DNA from: Rhodospirillaceae bacterium
Lineage (GTDB): Bacteria > Pseudomonadota > Alphaproteobacteria > UBA6615
Direction of reading: 5' to 3'
Assembly (NCBI GenBank): GCA_018702955.1
Contig: JABJEK010000038.1
Span: forward strand, 1-64,000
DNA length: 64,000 bases
The stretch's first letter is position 1; every line of letters begins with the position of its first letter. A program made the position numbers and the translations under genes. Shown piece after piece: positions 50,336-58,985 of this stretch. The notes under the pieces were generated by a model. That model was not told the DNA's origin and searched no databases. It worked only from the letters and a program-made list of their open reading frames with translations.

Positions 50336-51412
50336 GTGTCACGTATTGAACTCGTCAACCTACGCAAGGAATACGGCAACGTCGTTGCCGTCAACAGTAT
50401 GGATCTGACAATCGAGGACGGTGAGTTCATCGTTTTCGTCGGACCATCGGGCTGCGGCAAGACAACCACATTGCGGATGATCGCAGGTTTCGAAGACCCG
50501 ACCGCCGGAGATATTCGGATCAACGGCGAAGTGGTCAACGAAAAGGAACCGGGCGACCGGGATCTGGGCATGGTGTTCCAGAGCCACGCGCTGTTTCCGC
50601 ACAAGAATGTTGCCGATAATATCGCCTTCGGCCTGCGGATGAAGAAGGTTCCGAAGGACGAACAGGCGCGAAAGGTCCAGGAAGTCTCGGAACTCGTCCG
50701 GATCACGCACCTGCTCGGGAAGATGCCCGCGCAATGTTCGGGTGGTGAGTCCCAGCGCATCGCGCTGGCGCGCACCCTGGTGACCGAGCCATCCAACTTC
50801 CTGCTCGACGAACCGCTCTCCAGTCTCGACGCCAAGCTGCGCCGCGAACTGCGCGCGGAATGCGACCGGCTGCATGACGAATTGCAGAAAACCTTCGTCT
50901 ACGTCACTCATGATCAGGAGGAGGCGATGACGCTGGCCGACCGGATCGTGGTGATGAACCAGGGCAAGATCGTGCAGATGGGTTCGCCCATGGAAATCTA
51001 CAGCAACCCGGTTTCCTATTTCGTCGCGGACTTCTTCGGCAACCCGGCCATGAACCTGGTCGAGGGTGAATTCGTCGCGGGTGCGAACGGCCTCGAATTC
51101 CACTCCTCGCAGTTCAACATTCCGCTACCCGGGAAGTTCAAGGACGCCACACCGGGCAAAGGCTCCCTGGGCATTCGCCCGGAGAACGTGACCATCGGCG
51201 AGACCGGCGGCGGCGCCTCCATCAATAGCGAAATCGAGTTGGTCGAGCCGCTGGGCAAGGACACCTTGCTCTATTTCGGTACCGATGCGGACCGGCCTTT
51301 CGTGGCCGTTGTCGAGGGCACACAAGAAGTGAAACGTCATGCGAATGTCGATGTCGGGTTCCCCGACGACGCGATCTTCCTGTTCGACGCCAACGGCGAC
51401 CGTATTCGCTGA
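50336..51412 (+). CDS. ABC transporter ATP-binding protein (UgpC/MalK-like)
   Basis: 358 residues. Walker A GPSGCGKTTTLRMIAG (38-53), Q loop MVFQSHALFPHKN, and Walker B NFLLDEPLSSLDAKL are present. The signature motif reads CSGGES rather than the usual LSGGQ. The C-terminal TOBE domain (about 250-355; GSLGIRPENVTIG) matches sugar-importer ATPases. The start is GTG at 50336 with AGGAGG upstream. It closes the four-gene importer operon, followed by a terminator. The signature deviation is worth noting but Gly-Gly is kept. Confidence 0.92.
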   Translation: MSRIELVNLRKEYGNVVAVNSMDLTIEDGEFIVFVGPSGCGKTTTLRMIAGFEDPTAGDIRINGEVVNEKEPGDRDLGMVFQSHALFPHKNVADNIAFGLRMKKVPKDEQARKVQEVSELVRITHLLGKMPAQCSGGESQRIALARTLVTEPSNFLLDEPLSSLDAKLRRELRAECDRLHDELQKTFVYVTHDQEEAMTLADRIVVMNQGKIVQMGSPMEIYSNPVSYFVADFFGNPAMNLVEGEFVAGANGLEFHSSQFNIPLPGKFKDATPGKGSLGIRPENVTIGETGGGASINSEIELVEPLGKDTLLYFGTDADRPFVAVVEGTQEVKRHANVDVGFPDDAIFLFDANGDRIR

Positions 51413-51438
51413 TAGGCTTCACGGCCGATGCAAAACTG

Positions 51439-51475
51439 AAAACGCCGCGCGCCGTACTGGTTCGTGGCGTTTTTA
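51439..51475 (+). terminator. Intrinsic terminator after the ABC importer operon
   Basis: AAAACGCC (51439-51446) pairs with GGCGTTTT (51466-51473), followed by further T residues. It lies 26 bases after the ATPase stop and 17 bases before the next ATG, so it may attenuate rather than fully block expression of the hydrolases. Confidence 0.75.
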
Positions 51476-51491
51476 TTGAGGAGACACAATC

Positions 51492-52292
51492 ATGCCGATC
51501 GTCAACACCGGACGCTTTGACATCAACTACATCGAGGAAGGTGACGGCGAACCCGTTATCCTGATTCACGGGCTGGCCGGTGATCACACCGCCTGGCTGC
51601 CGCAGGTCGCAGCACTCAAGGACCGTTACCGGGTCATCGCGTTCGACAATCCGGGTTCGGGTGACAGCTCCCTCGTCTCGGAGCCCGCCGGCACAGCGGA
51701 CCTCGCCGACGCGACCCTGGGCCTGATGGACCAGCTCGGAATCGACGCAGCACAGATCATCGGACGCTCCATGGGCGGTGCGGTGGCACAGCATATGGCG
51801 CTGAAGGCCCCCGACCGGGTTCGCTCAATGGCGATGGCCGCTTCGTTTGCACGCCTCGACCCGCTGGGTGCCCAGGTCATCCGAAACCTGCAGCAATTGC
51901 TGGAATGGCGCCCGAGCTGGGCCGAATGGGCGCCCCACGCCGTCTATCTGTTCGTGGCGCCTTCATTCTTCAATACCAATCCTGAACTCATCGCGAAGAT
52001 CACCGCATTGGTCAGTGGCGAGGATCGCGACATGGTCTCCTATGATCACCTCGCGACGGCCTGCATCGAGCATGATGCGCTCGACCGCCTGTCGGAGATT
52101 CAAACGCCGACCCTGGTGATGGGTGGACGTTACGACCCGATCTGCTCGATGACCGCGCAGAACTGGATGATGGACAAACTCCCCAACGCCGAGTTCATGT
52201 TGTTTGAGGAATCCAGCCACTTCTTCCTGATGGAAGAAGCCGCGAAAGCCATGGCCACCATCGAAGGCTGGCTCGCGAAGAACGCCGCATAA
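51492..52292 (+). CDS. Alpha/beta hydrolase (3-oxoadipate enol-lactonase-like), copy 1
   Basis: 266 residues. Oxyanion segment VILIHGLAGDHTAW, nucleophile elbow IIGRSMGGAVAQ with Ser93, acid in GGRYDPICSM and His in ESSHFFLMEE. PcaD/BphD-like pattern. The substrate could be a lactone, ester or C-C diketone. GAGGAGACA precedes the ATG. It is a tandem copy with the next gene. Both follow the importer, so they may process its cargo. Confidence 0.91.
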   Translation: MPIVNTGRFDINYIEEGDGEPVILIHGLAGDHTAWLPQVAALKDRYRVIAFDNPGSGDSSLVSEPAGTADLADATLGLMDQLGIDAAQIIGRSMGGAVAQHMALKAPDRVRSMAMAASFARLDPLGAQVIRNLQQLLEWRPSWAEWAPHAVYLFVAPSFFNTNPELIAKITALVSGEDRDMVSYDHLATACIEHDALDRLSEIQTPTLVMGGRYDPICSMTAQNWMMDKLPNAEFMLFEESSHFFLMEEAAKAMATIEGWLAKNAA

Positions 52293-52314
52293 CCCAAGAA
52301 AGAGGACTTCAGCG

Positions 52315-53115
52315 ATGCCAATCGTCAATTGCGGCCGTTTCGACGTGAACTATGTCGAGGACGGCGACGGCTTCCCCATTGTGCTCATTCACGGACTGGC
52401 CGGCGACCATACGGCATGGCTGCCACAGATCGCGGCCTTCAAGGATCGCTACCGTGTCATCGCGATGGACAATCCCGGGTCGGGTGAAAGCTCTCCGGTC
52501 GATACGCCGTGCACGACCGAGGAACTGGCCGACACCATGATCGCGCTGATGGACAATCTCGGGGTGGACAAGGCGCATGTCGTTGGTCGTTCGCTGGGTG
52601 GGTTGATCGGGCAGCACATGATGTTGCGCGCGCCTGACCGCATTCAATCGATGGTCCTCGCCGCATCCACCCCGGCCGTGGACCCGATCGGCAAGCGTAT
52701 CCTGGAAAACATGCGTGAAGTCCTGGAGTGGCGCGACAACTGGGCCGACTGGGCCCGCCACTCGGCCCATGTGTTCGTCTCACCGGCCTTCTACAACGAC
52801 AACCCCGAGGCGATGGCGCGCATCGAAGCATTGGTCGGGAACGAGGCACGCAGCAAGGTCTCCTATGTGAACCTCAACCACACGGCGCTTACCCATGACA
52901 CCAGCGGCAGACTAGGTGAAATTGCATGCCCGACACTGATCATGGCCGGACGGCAGGATCCGATCTGCTCCATGCAGGGAACAGACCAGTTGTCGGCGGG
53001 AATCGCCGGTAGCGAGACGGTCATCTTCGAGAAATCGAGCCACTTCTTCCTGATGGAGGAAGCGGAGAAATCGATGCAGACGCTGACAGACTGGTTCGCG
53101 AAACAAACGCCGTAA
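52315..53115 (+). CDS. Alpha/beta hydrolase (3-oxoadipate enol-lactonase-like), copy 2
   Basis: 266 residues, the same length as copy 1 and collinear (PIVNCGRFDVNYVEDGDG, VVGRSLGGLIGQ with Ser93, AGRQDPICSM, KSSHFFLMEE). The two differ mainly in the lid region (about 125-175), which shapes the substrate pocket, so they may differ in specificity. AAAGAGGA precedes the ATG, 22 bases after copy 1. The convergent aminotransferase stop is five bases away. Confidence 0.91.
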   Translation: MPIVNCGRFDVNYVEDGDGFPIVLIHGLAGDHTAWLPQIAAFKDRYRVIAMDNPGSGESSPVDTPCTTEELADTMIALMDNLGVDKAHVVGRSLGGLIGQHMMLRAPDRIQSMVLAASTPAVDPIGKRILENMREVLEWRDNWADWARHSAHVFVSPAFYNDNPEAMARIEALVGNEARSKVSYVNLNHTALTHDTSGRLGEIACPTLIMAGRQDPICSMQGTDQLSAGIAGSETVIFEKSSHFFLMEEAEKSMQTLTDWFAKQTP

Positions 53116-53119
53116 GGGA

Positions 53120-54067
53120 TCAGAGCCGCGGCGCGTCCTCGACCGGATAGCGCGCATATTGTTCGACCCAGTCGAAGCCGACATACTCGACATAGGCATC
53201 CATCAGCTGCCGGGTGACGGGTCCCGGCACGGCGCCGTCGCCAAACACGCGCCCGCTGACGCTGCGGCACGGGCAGATGCAGAAACTCGTTGAGGAAATG
53301 AACGCCTCGTCCGCGTTATAGGCATCGTAGAGGTCGAAATCCTTTTCCTCGCACGGGATGCCGATCTTCCCCGCAAGCTCCATGACCGTCTGCCGGCTGA
53401 TCCCCGGCAACACATAGCGTTCCTGCGGCGTGTAGAGCCGTCCTTCTGAAACGAAGAACACGTTGCTGCCCCGTCCCTCCGCGACATTGCCGTTATGGTC
53501 CAGCATCAACGCATAGGCCTCGGGATTCTGCGCCGAGACTTCCTCGTCGGCCATGATCAGGTTCAGATAGTTGTGGGTCTTGGCCCGCGGGCTCAGCATG
53601 TCCGGCGCGGTGCGGCGAACCGATGACACGATCATATCGATCCCGTCGCGATAGACCTTGGCGCGTGTGGACAGCGGCAACGGCAGGCATTCGACAATCA
53701 CCGTGGGTCCGACATAGTCCGGCCAGGCGGAGCGTTCGTTCGGATCGACGATCCCGCGGGTAATCCGTTGCGAGACCCAAAGGTCTTCATCTGCCGCAAT
53801 CGTGGGCAGGTTTCGGCGCACGACTTCCTCCGTGACCGCCGCCATCTCATCCAGCGACATGCCGGGATCGATCCCGATGTAGCGCAGAGAGCGGTACAGG
53901 CGCTCCAGATGTTCGCGCAGCTTGAATATCTCATGGCCAAAGGTGCGGGTCGTATCGAACACCGCATCGCCATACTTCACCCCACGATCGCGGAACGGAA
54001 TCCGCGCCTCGTTCTCGGGAATGTAGTCACCATTCAAAAAGACGGTGCGCTGGTTTGGTATCGACAC
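53120..54067 (-). CDS. Aminotransferase class IV (fold type IV PLP enzyme)
   Basis: 315 residues. The PLP-binding lysine is Lys163 in SPRAKTHNYLNLIMAD, and the phosphate-binding segments are AEGRGSNVFFV and STSFCICPC. The pattern resembles branched-chain or D-amino-acid aminotransferases; the R-selective amine-transaminase motif could not be confirmed. It should transfer amino groups between amino acid and keto acid in the cytoplasm. It is divergent from the molybdenum hydroxylase large-subunit gene. An antisense frame of 722 codons extends across it but has no homology. Confidence 0.89.
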   Translation of the reverse strand: MSIPNQRTVFLNGDYIPENEARIPFRDRGVKYGDAVFDTTRTFGHEIFKLREHLERLYRSLRYIGIDPGMSLDEMAAVTEEVVRRNLPTIAADEDLWVSQRITRGIVDPNERSAWPDYVGPTVIVECLPLPLSTRAKVYRDGIDMIVSSVRRTAPDMLSPRAKTHNYLNLIMADEEVSAQNPEAYALMLDHNGNVAEGRGSNVFFVSEGRLYTPQERYVLPGISRQTVMELAGKIGIPCEEKDFDLYDAYNADEAFISSTSFCICPCRSVSGRVFGDGAVPGPVTRQLMDAYVEYVGFDWVEQYARYPVEDAPRL

Positions 54068-54185
54068 GGTATTTCCCCCAATAAAAGGCTCTTATTCGGC
54101 CAATCGCGGCGCATTGAGTGTCGCACAACCGACCCGTTCGTTTCATAATATCCCGAATAAGGACATACAGGCAGGGGGGAAGAAA

Positions 54186-56525
54186 ATGACCAAATACGGT
54201 GTTGGACAACCGGTGCGGCGCACCGAAGACCCGCGACTTCTGACGGGCCGCGGCAAATTCAACGACGACCTGCCCCGTGACGGTGAGGCCATGAGCTTCG
54301 TGCTCCGCTCGCCACATGCCCATGCCGACATCCGATCCATCGACACCAGCGCCGCGAAGGCCATGCCTGGCGTACTCGCTGTTCTCACCGGCCAAGACCT
54401 CGCCGACGACGGGATCGGCGGTTTCCCCGGACCGCCGCCGTTCTTTGCATCCCTGACGAAGCCCGACGGATCGCCCCTGGCCTATCCGCCGCAATACGCC
54501 CTGACGTCGGACCGGGCGCGCTATGTCGGTGATCCGGTCGCGTTCGTCGTTGCCGAGACCCTCGAGCAGGCGCGCGACGCATCGGAGGCCATCGACGTCG
54601 ACTATGCCCCCCTTCCCGCCGTCGTCGGGACAGACGACGCAATGAACGACGGGGTCGTCCAGCTCTGGGACGATGTCCCGAAGAACTTCCTGTTCCAGGC
54701 TCAGATCGGCGATGCGGACGAAACAGACAAGGCCTTTGAAGCTGCGGACCACGTGTCCTCGGTCCGCCTCGTTAACCAGCGCATTGTGCAGAACTCCATG
54801 GAAGTTCGCGGTGCAATCGGGAGCTACGACGCCGATAGCGGTCGTTACACCGTCTACACCTCGAACCAGAACCGGCACATGCTGCGCGACTGGATCGCGA
54901 ATTCGTTCCTCAAATGCGACCCTGCGAATGTAAGGGTGCTGGTGGACGATGTCGGTGGCGGTTTCGGCATGAAGACCCACCCCTATCCCGAACAGGTTCT
55001 CGTGCTCGTTGCGGCCAAACGGATCGGACGGACCGTGCGGTGGATCAGCGACCGCACGGAAGCCTTCCTGAGCGATCTCCACGGCCGCGATCATATTTCG
55101 GATTGCGAGCTGGCCATGGACAAGGACGGCAAGTTCCTGGCGGTCCGCGTGAAAACTGTCGCCAATATCGGCGCCTACTCCTGTTCCGCCGGGGTATCGG
55201 TCCCGACCCAGATCGGGCCCAAGATCCTCACCAGCGTCTATGACGTCCCGCTCGCGGACGTCGAAGTGAAATGCGTCGTCACCAACACCGCTCCCGTCGG
55301 CCCTTATCGCGGTGCGGGCCGTCCAGAAGCGATCTATGTGATGGAGCGGCTGGTGGATGTCGCCGCCCATGACCTCGGAATCGACCCGCTGGAGATCCGG
55401 CGGCGCAACCTGATCGCCAATGATCGTTTCCCTTACACCAACGCCGTCGGCACGACCTACGACAGCGGCGCGTTCGAGGAGAATATGGACCTCGTCGCCC
55501 AGATGGCGGACTGGGGAACCCACGAAGCGCGCCGGGCGGATGCCCGCAAACGCGGCAAACTCAGCGGCATCGCGGTCAGCCAGTATCTGGAGACGACGGC
55601 CGGCAACCCGACGGAAAGCGCCGAGGTGGAAGTCGCCGACGAGCAGGTGATCGTCCGGGTCGGCACGCAACCGATGGGCCAGGGTCATGACACATCGTTC
55701 ATGCAGCTCGTCTCCGAAAAGCTCGGCGTCGAGTTCGAACAGGTTCTGATCGATACCAGCGACAGCGACAACCTGCCCAGCGGGGGCGGCAGCCACGGCT
55801 CGCGCACCAGCCATATCGGCAGTGTCGCAACGCTGAATTCCAGCGACGAGGTCATCTCCAAGGGCATCCTGATCGCATCGGAAATGCTCGAGACCGCGGC
55901 CGTGGACATCGAATTCAAGGAGGGTGAATTCCGCGTTGCCGGCACGGACCGCGCGGTCACCCTGTTTGACGTCGCCAAACATGCCCGCACATCCACGGAC
56001 CTTCCCGAAGAATTGCAAGGCGCACTCAGCGGCACGGATACCCACACGATCGAAAACTGGAGCTACCCCAACGGCTGCCACATCTGCGAGCTCGAAATCG
56101 ACGAGGACACCGGCGTCATCGACATCGTCCGCTATTGCGCAATCGACGATGTGGGCAAGGTGATCAACCCGATGCTCGTCGCCGGCCAGGTACATGGCGG
56201 GGTCGCCCAGGGCGTCGGCCAGGCTATCCTGGAGAACACCTTCTATGACCCGCAGAACGGCCAGATGATCACCAGTTCGTTCATGGACTACACCATGCCC
56301 CGCGCCGACGACCTGCCGATGATCGAGCTCGACACCAACGAGGTGCCCTGCACGACGAACATTCTGGGAGTTAAAGGTGCCGGCGAAGCCGGTGCACTCG
56401 TCGCACCGCCGGTCGTCATCGCCGCAATTGCCAACGCGTTAAGGGAGTTCGACGTGTCGCATATCGACATGCCGGCAACGCCCGAGCGGATTTGGGAACT
56501 GATGCAGGGGAAGAAAGCCGCCTAG
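54186..56525 (+). CDS. Molybdenum hydroxylase large (molybdopterin-binding) subunit, CoxL/XdhB family, form-II-like
   Basis: 779 residues, the normal size. The family landmarks are VGRRTEDPRLLTGRGKF-like N-terminus (QPVRRTEDPRLLTGRGKF), the GGGFGMKTHPYPEQ cofactor loop, and the catalytic Glu in KGAGEAGALVAPP. The active-site loop is VGPYRGAGRPEA, resembling the AYRGAGR of form II rather than AYXCSFR of CO dehydrogenases, so CO oxidation is unlikely. GGGGGGAAG precedes the ATG at 54186; the frame to 54045 is spurious. No FAD or FeS subunit is near; the only medium and small subunits are at 3781 and 4649. Confidence 0.93.
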   Translation: MTKYGVGQPVRRTEDPRLLTGRGKFNDDLPRDGEAMSFVLRSPHAHADIRSIDTSAAKAMPGVLAVLTGQDLADDGIGGFPGPPPFFASLTKPDGSPLAYPPQYALTSDRARYVGDPVAFVVAETLEQARDASEAIDVDYAPLPAVVGTDDAMNDGVVQLWDDVPKNFLFQAQIGDADETDKAFEAADHVSSVRLVNQRIVQNSMEVRGAIGSYDADSGRYTVYTSNQNRHMLRDWIANSFLKCDPANVRVLVDDVGGGFGMKTHPYPEQVLVLVAAKRIGRTVRWISDRTEAFLSDLHGRDHISDCELAMDKDGKFLAVRVKTVANIGAYSCSAGVSVPTQIGPKILTSVYDVPLADVEVKCVVTNTAPVGPYRGAGRPEAIYVMERLVDVAAHDLGIDPLEIRRRNLIANDRFPYTNAVGTTYDSGAFEENMDLVAQMADWGTHEARRADARKRGKLSGIAVSQYLETTAGNPTESAEVEVADEQVIVRVGTQPMGQGHDTSFMQLVSEKLGVEFEQVLIDTSDSDNLPSGGGSHGSRTSHIGSVATLNSSDEVISKGILIASEMLETAAVDIEFKEGEFRVAGTDRAVTLFDVAKHARTSTDLPEELQGALSGTDTHTIENWSYPNGCHICELEIDEDTGVIDIVRYCAIDDVGKVINPMLVAGQVHGGVAQGVGQAILENTFYDPQNGQMITSSFMDYTMPRADDLPMIELDTNEVPCTTNILGVKGAGEAGALVAPPVVIAAIANALREFDVSHIDMPATPERIWELMQGKKAA

Positions 56526-56546
56526 GGCGGCGCCTACGCCGGGTGT

Positions 56547-57278
56547 TCAGGCACCCAGATAGTAGCTCTTCACCATGTCGTTTTCGCGCAAATCCGTTGC
56601 GTCCTTACTGGCGAACGCGATCTCGCCATGGACGATGATGTAGCCCCTGTCGGCGATGCGGATGGCCTGATTGAAATTCTGCTCGGCCATCAGGATCGTG
56701 AGACCCCGGCTTTCACCCAATTCGCCAATTTTTGTGATCATCTGACTGACCAGGATCGGGGCCAGGCCAACCGACGGCTCATCGACCAGAAGGAGCCTCG
56801 GATCGCTCATCAATGCGCGTCCGACGGCCAGCATCTGCTGTTCACCGCCACTCATGCTGCCGGCCAGCTGTGTTTTCCGCTCGGCCAACCGGGGGAATAG
56901 CGTGAAAGCATAATCGAGATTGGTCGCAAGTGTGGCACGAGCCGCCTGCCGGTACGCCCCGAGTGTAAGGTTTTCCTCGACGGTCAAATCCGGAAACAAC
57001 CGACGACCTTCGGGAACCTGGGCGACACCAGCTTCGACGATTTCCTGCGGGCTCGCCTCCGTCAGATCGACAACGGTGCCGTCATCCTCGTGCAACTCAA
57101 TGGAGCCCGCGCTCGGCTTGATCAGGCCCGAGACACAGCGCATCAGCGTCGACTTGCCGTTGCCGTTGGTGCCCAGCAACGCGACGGTCTGTCCGTTCGG
57201 GACGTCGATCGACACGTTGTTCAGAACGGTGACCGCGCCGTAGCCGGCATTCAGGTCCTTGATAACAAGCTCAACCAT
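56547..57278 (-). CDS. livF: Branched-chain amino acid-type ABC transporter ATP-binding protein LivF
   Basis: 243 residues. Walker A LLGTNGNGKSTLMRCVSG, signature MSGGEQQMLAVGRAL, Walker B RLLLVDEPSVGLAP. It is the shorter, LivF-type ATPase. The ATG overlaps the livG stop by eight bases (57271-57278). It is the last gene of the five-gene liv operon. The convergent large-subunit gene ends 21 bases beyond its stop. Confidence 0.94.
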   Translation of the reverse strand: MVELVIKDLNAGYGAVTVLNNVSIDVPNGQTVALLGTNGNGKSTLMRCVSGLIKPSAGSIELHEDDGTVVDLTEASPQEIVEAGVAQVPEGRRLFPDLTVEENLTLGAYRQAARATLATNLDYAFTLFPRLAERKTQLAGSMSGGEQQMLAVGRALMSDPRLLLVDEPSVGLAPILVSQMITKIGELGESRGLTILMAEQNFNQAIRIADRGYIIVHGEIAFASKDATDLRENDMVKSYYLGA

Positions 57279-58008
57279 CGTCGTCGCTTCCCAGATACGC
57301 CCGCTCGACGTCCTTGTTTTTTACGATTTCATCAGGGGTTCCCTCGGCAATCAACTGACCCGCATCGAGGCAGATGATCCTTTGAGAGAAACGCATCACG
57401 GCGCGCATGATGTGCTCGATCATAATGATCGTGATCCCGCGCTCGTTCATCTTGAACAGGATATCGATGACTTCGTCGACCTCCTGCCCGGTCAGACCCG
57501 CCATGGCCTCATCCGAAATCAACAGTTTCGGCTTGGCCGCCATCGCCCGCGCCAACTCAAGCTTGCGCAGTTCGATCTGAGTCAAATCCAGGGTCGTATC
57601 ATTGGCCTTCTCGGCCATCCCCATGGTCTCGAGGATTTCCATGGCCTCGGCGCGATCATCGACTTTCTCGCCGCGATGGTGCCCCACGAACTCTGCCGGA
57701 ATCATCAGATTTTCGATCACGGTCATCGTGTGAAAAGGCCGCGGGATCTGGAAACTGCGGGCAATACCGGCCCCGGTGCGTTTGTGCGGCTTGAGGTTTG
57801 TCACATCCTTGCCGTCGAAGATGATCTTGCCTTCCTCGTTGCGCAGCAACCCGGAAACACAATTGATCATCGTCGTCTTGCCGGACCCGTTGGGGCCGAT
57901 CAGCCCGAACCGTTCACCCTGGCTCACATGGGTCGTGACGTTCGACAACGCGGTGAAACCACCGAAATGCTTCGAGACGCCATCTACTTTCAGAAGCGCT
58001 TCACTCAT
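57271..58008 (-). CDS. livG: Branched-chain amino acid-type ABC transporter ATP-binding protein LivG
   Basis: 245 residues. Walker A GLIGPNGSGKTTMINCVSG and the LivG-type insertion RSFQIPRPFHTMTVIENLM are present. The signature is degenerate: LTQIELRKLELARAM where LSYGQQRRLEIARAL is normal, with Walker B LLISDEAMAGL. This deviation also occurs in some alphaproteobacterial LivG proteins as I recall. Its start overlaps the livM stop (58005-58008). Probably functional, since LivF supplies the canonical signature. Confidence 0.93.
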   Translation of the reverse strand: MSEALLKVDGVSKHFGGFTALSNVTTHVSQGERFGLIGPNGSGKTTMINCVSGLLRNEEGKIIFDGKDVTNLKPHKRTGAGIARSFQIPRPFHTMTVIENLMIPAEFVGHHRGEKVDDRAEAMEILETMGMAEKANDTTLDLTQIELRKLELARAMAAKPKLLISDEAMAGLTGQEVDEVIDILFKMNERGITIIMIEHIMRAVMRFSQRIICLDAGQLIAEGTPDEIVKNKDVERAYLGSDDDG

Positions 58009-58985
58009 CGGGCTGACCCCTTACGTGATTTCCTGAACCAGCCGATTATTCCCTCCGGCGCTATGATCACGAAGACCACAAGGACCACGCCGACGATCAG
58101 CAAGTTCAGTTCAGACTGAATCCAGAGCGAAGACACCTGCTGCGCGGTTCCCAGCAGCAACGCGCCAATCACCGGGCCGGCCCAACTGACCGTGCCACCG
58201 ATCATCGGCATCGCGATCGCGTTAATCGCATATTCGAGATTGAACGCCGAGAGCGGATCAATAAATGTGAGATAACTCGCGAGCGGCGCACCCGCGACCC
58301 CCATCATGCCCCCGCTGATGGCCGTTGCAATCAGCTTGAGGCGCATCGTGGGAACACCCATGCATTCGGCTGCTTCCTCGCTGTCCTTGATCGCATTCAG
58401 GCCACGCCCGAGCTTGCTGTTTTCGATATAGCGCGAGATCCAGACACAGATGATCGCGACTGTCCCCATAAGGAAAAACAGGAATTCCTTGTAGTTGCCG
58501 AATATCCCTTCCTTGCGATCGACGATCAGCTCACCCAAGAGTTCCGGCTTGCGCTTCGGCAGGATCGACGTTCCTGCCGCGCCGCCGACATAGTCCCAAT
58601 GGGCGACGATGGTCTCGAGGATGATCGCGAGCGCCAGGGTCGCAATGGCGAAATACACGCCGCGCAGACGAAGGGTCAGATAGCCGGTCGCAAGCCCCAG
58701 GAGACCGGCGATGATGCCACCCGCGATCATCTGCTCAACCAGCCCAACATCCAGGAAGTTGATCAATGCGACAGCTGTATAGGCACCCGTGGCCAGGAAA
58801 CCGGCACTGCCGAAATTCACATAGCCGCCGTATCCACCCAGGACATTCCAGGCGATCGCCATGACCATGTATTGCAAGATCACGAAGCCGATGAAGAAGT
58901 AGAACTGGTTGCCCACAATCTGGGTCAGGGCAAACAGGCCGACTATCAGCAGCAAGCAGATAATTTCGAACTTGTACTTCATCAA
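58005..58985 (-). CDS. livM: Branched-chain amino acid-type ABC transporter permease LivM
   Basis: 326 residues with about nine membrane helices. GGYGGYVNFGSAGFLATGAY (about 50-70) and the EAA-like NSKLGRGLNAIKDSEEAAEC are the LivM hallmarks, along with VGGTVSWAGPVIGALLL-like segment. Stop and start overlaps on both sides (ATGA type with livG; 58982-58985 with livH) indicate translational coupling. Start at 58985 or 58982. Confidence 0.94.
   Translation of the reverse strand: MMKYKFEIICLLLIVGLFALTQIVGNQFYFFIGFVILQYMVMAIAWNVLGGYGGYVNFGSAGFLATGAYTAVALINFLDVGLVEQMIAGGIIAGLLGLATGYLTLRLRGVYFAIATLALAIILETIVAHWDYVGGAAGTSILPKRKPELLGELIVDRKEGIFGNYKEFLFFLMGTVAIICVWISRYIENSKLGRGLNAIKDSEEAAECMGVPTMRLKLIATAISGGMMGVAGAPLASYLTFIDPLSAFNLEYAINAIAMPMIGGTVSWAGPVIGALLLGTAQQVSSLWIQSELNLLIVGVVLVVFVIIAPEGIIGWFRKSRKGSAR

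Noticed and set aside
55300-55340. CO dehydrogenase assignment for the large subunit
   Set aside because: The active-site loop reads PYRGAGR, not the AYXCSFR of genuine CO dehydrogenase.
54027-56195. A 722-codon open frame on the minus strand
   Set aside because: It lies antisense to the molybdenum-hydroxylase large subunit, has no recognisable domain and follows from GC-rich codon bias.
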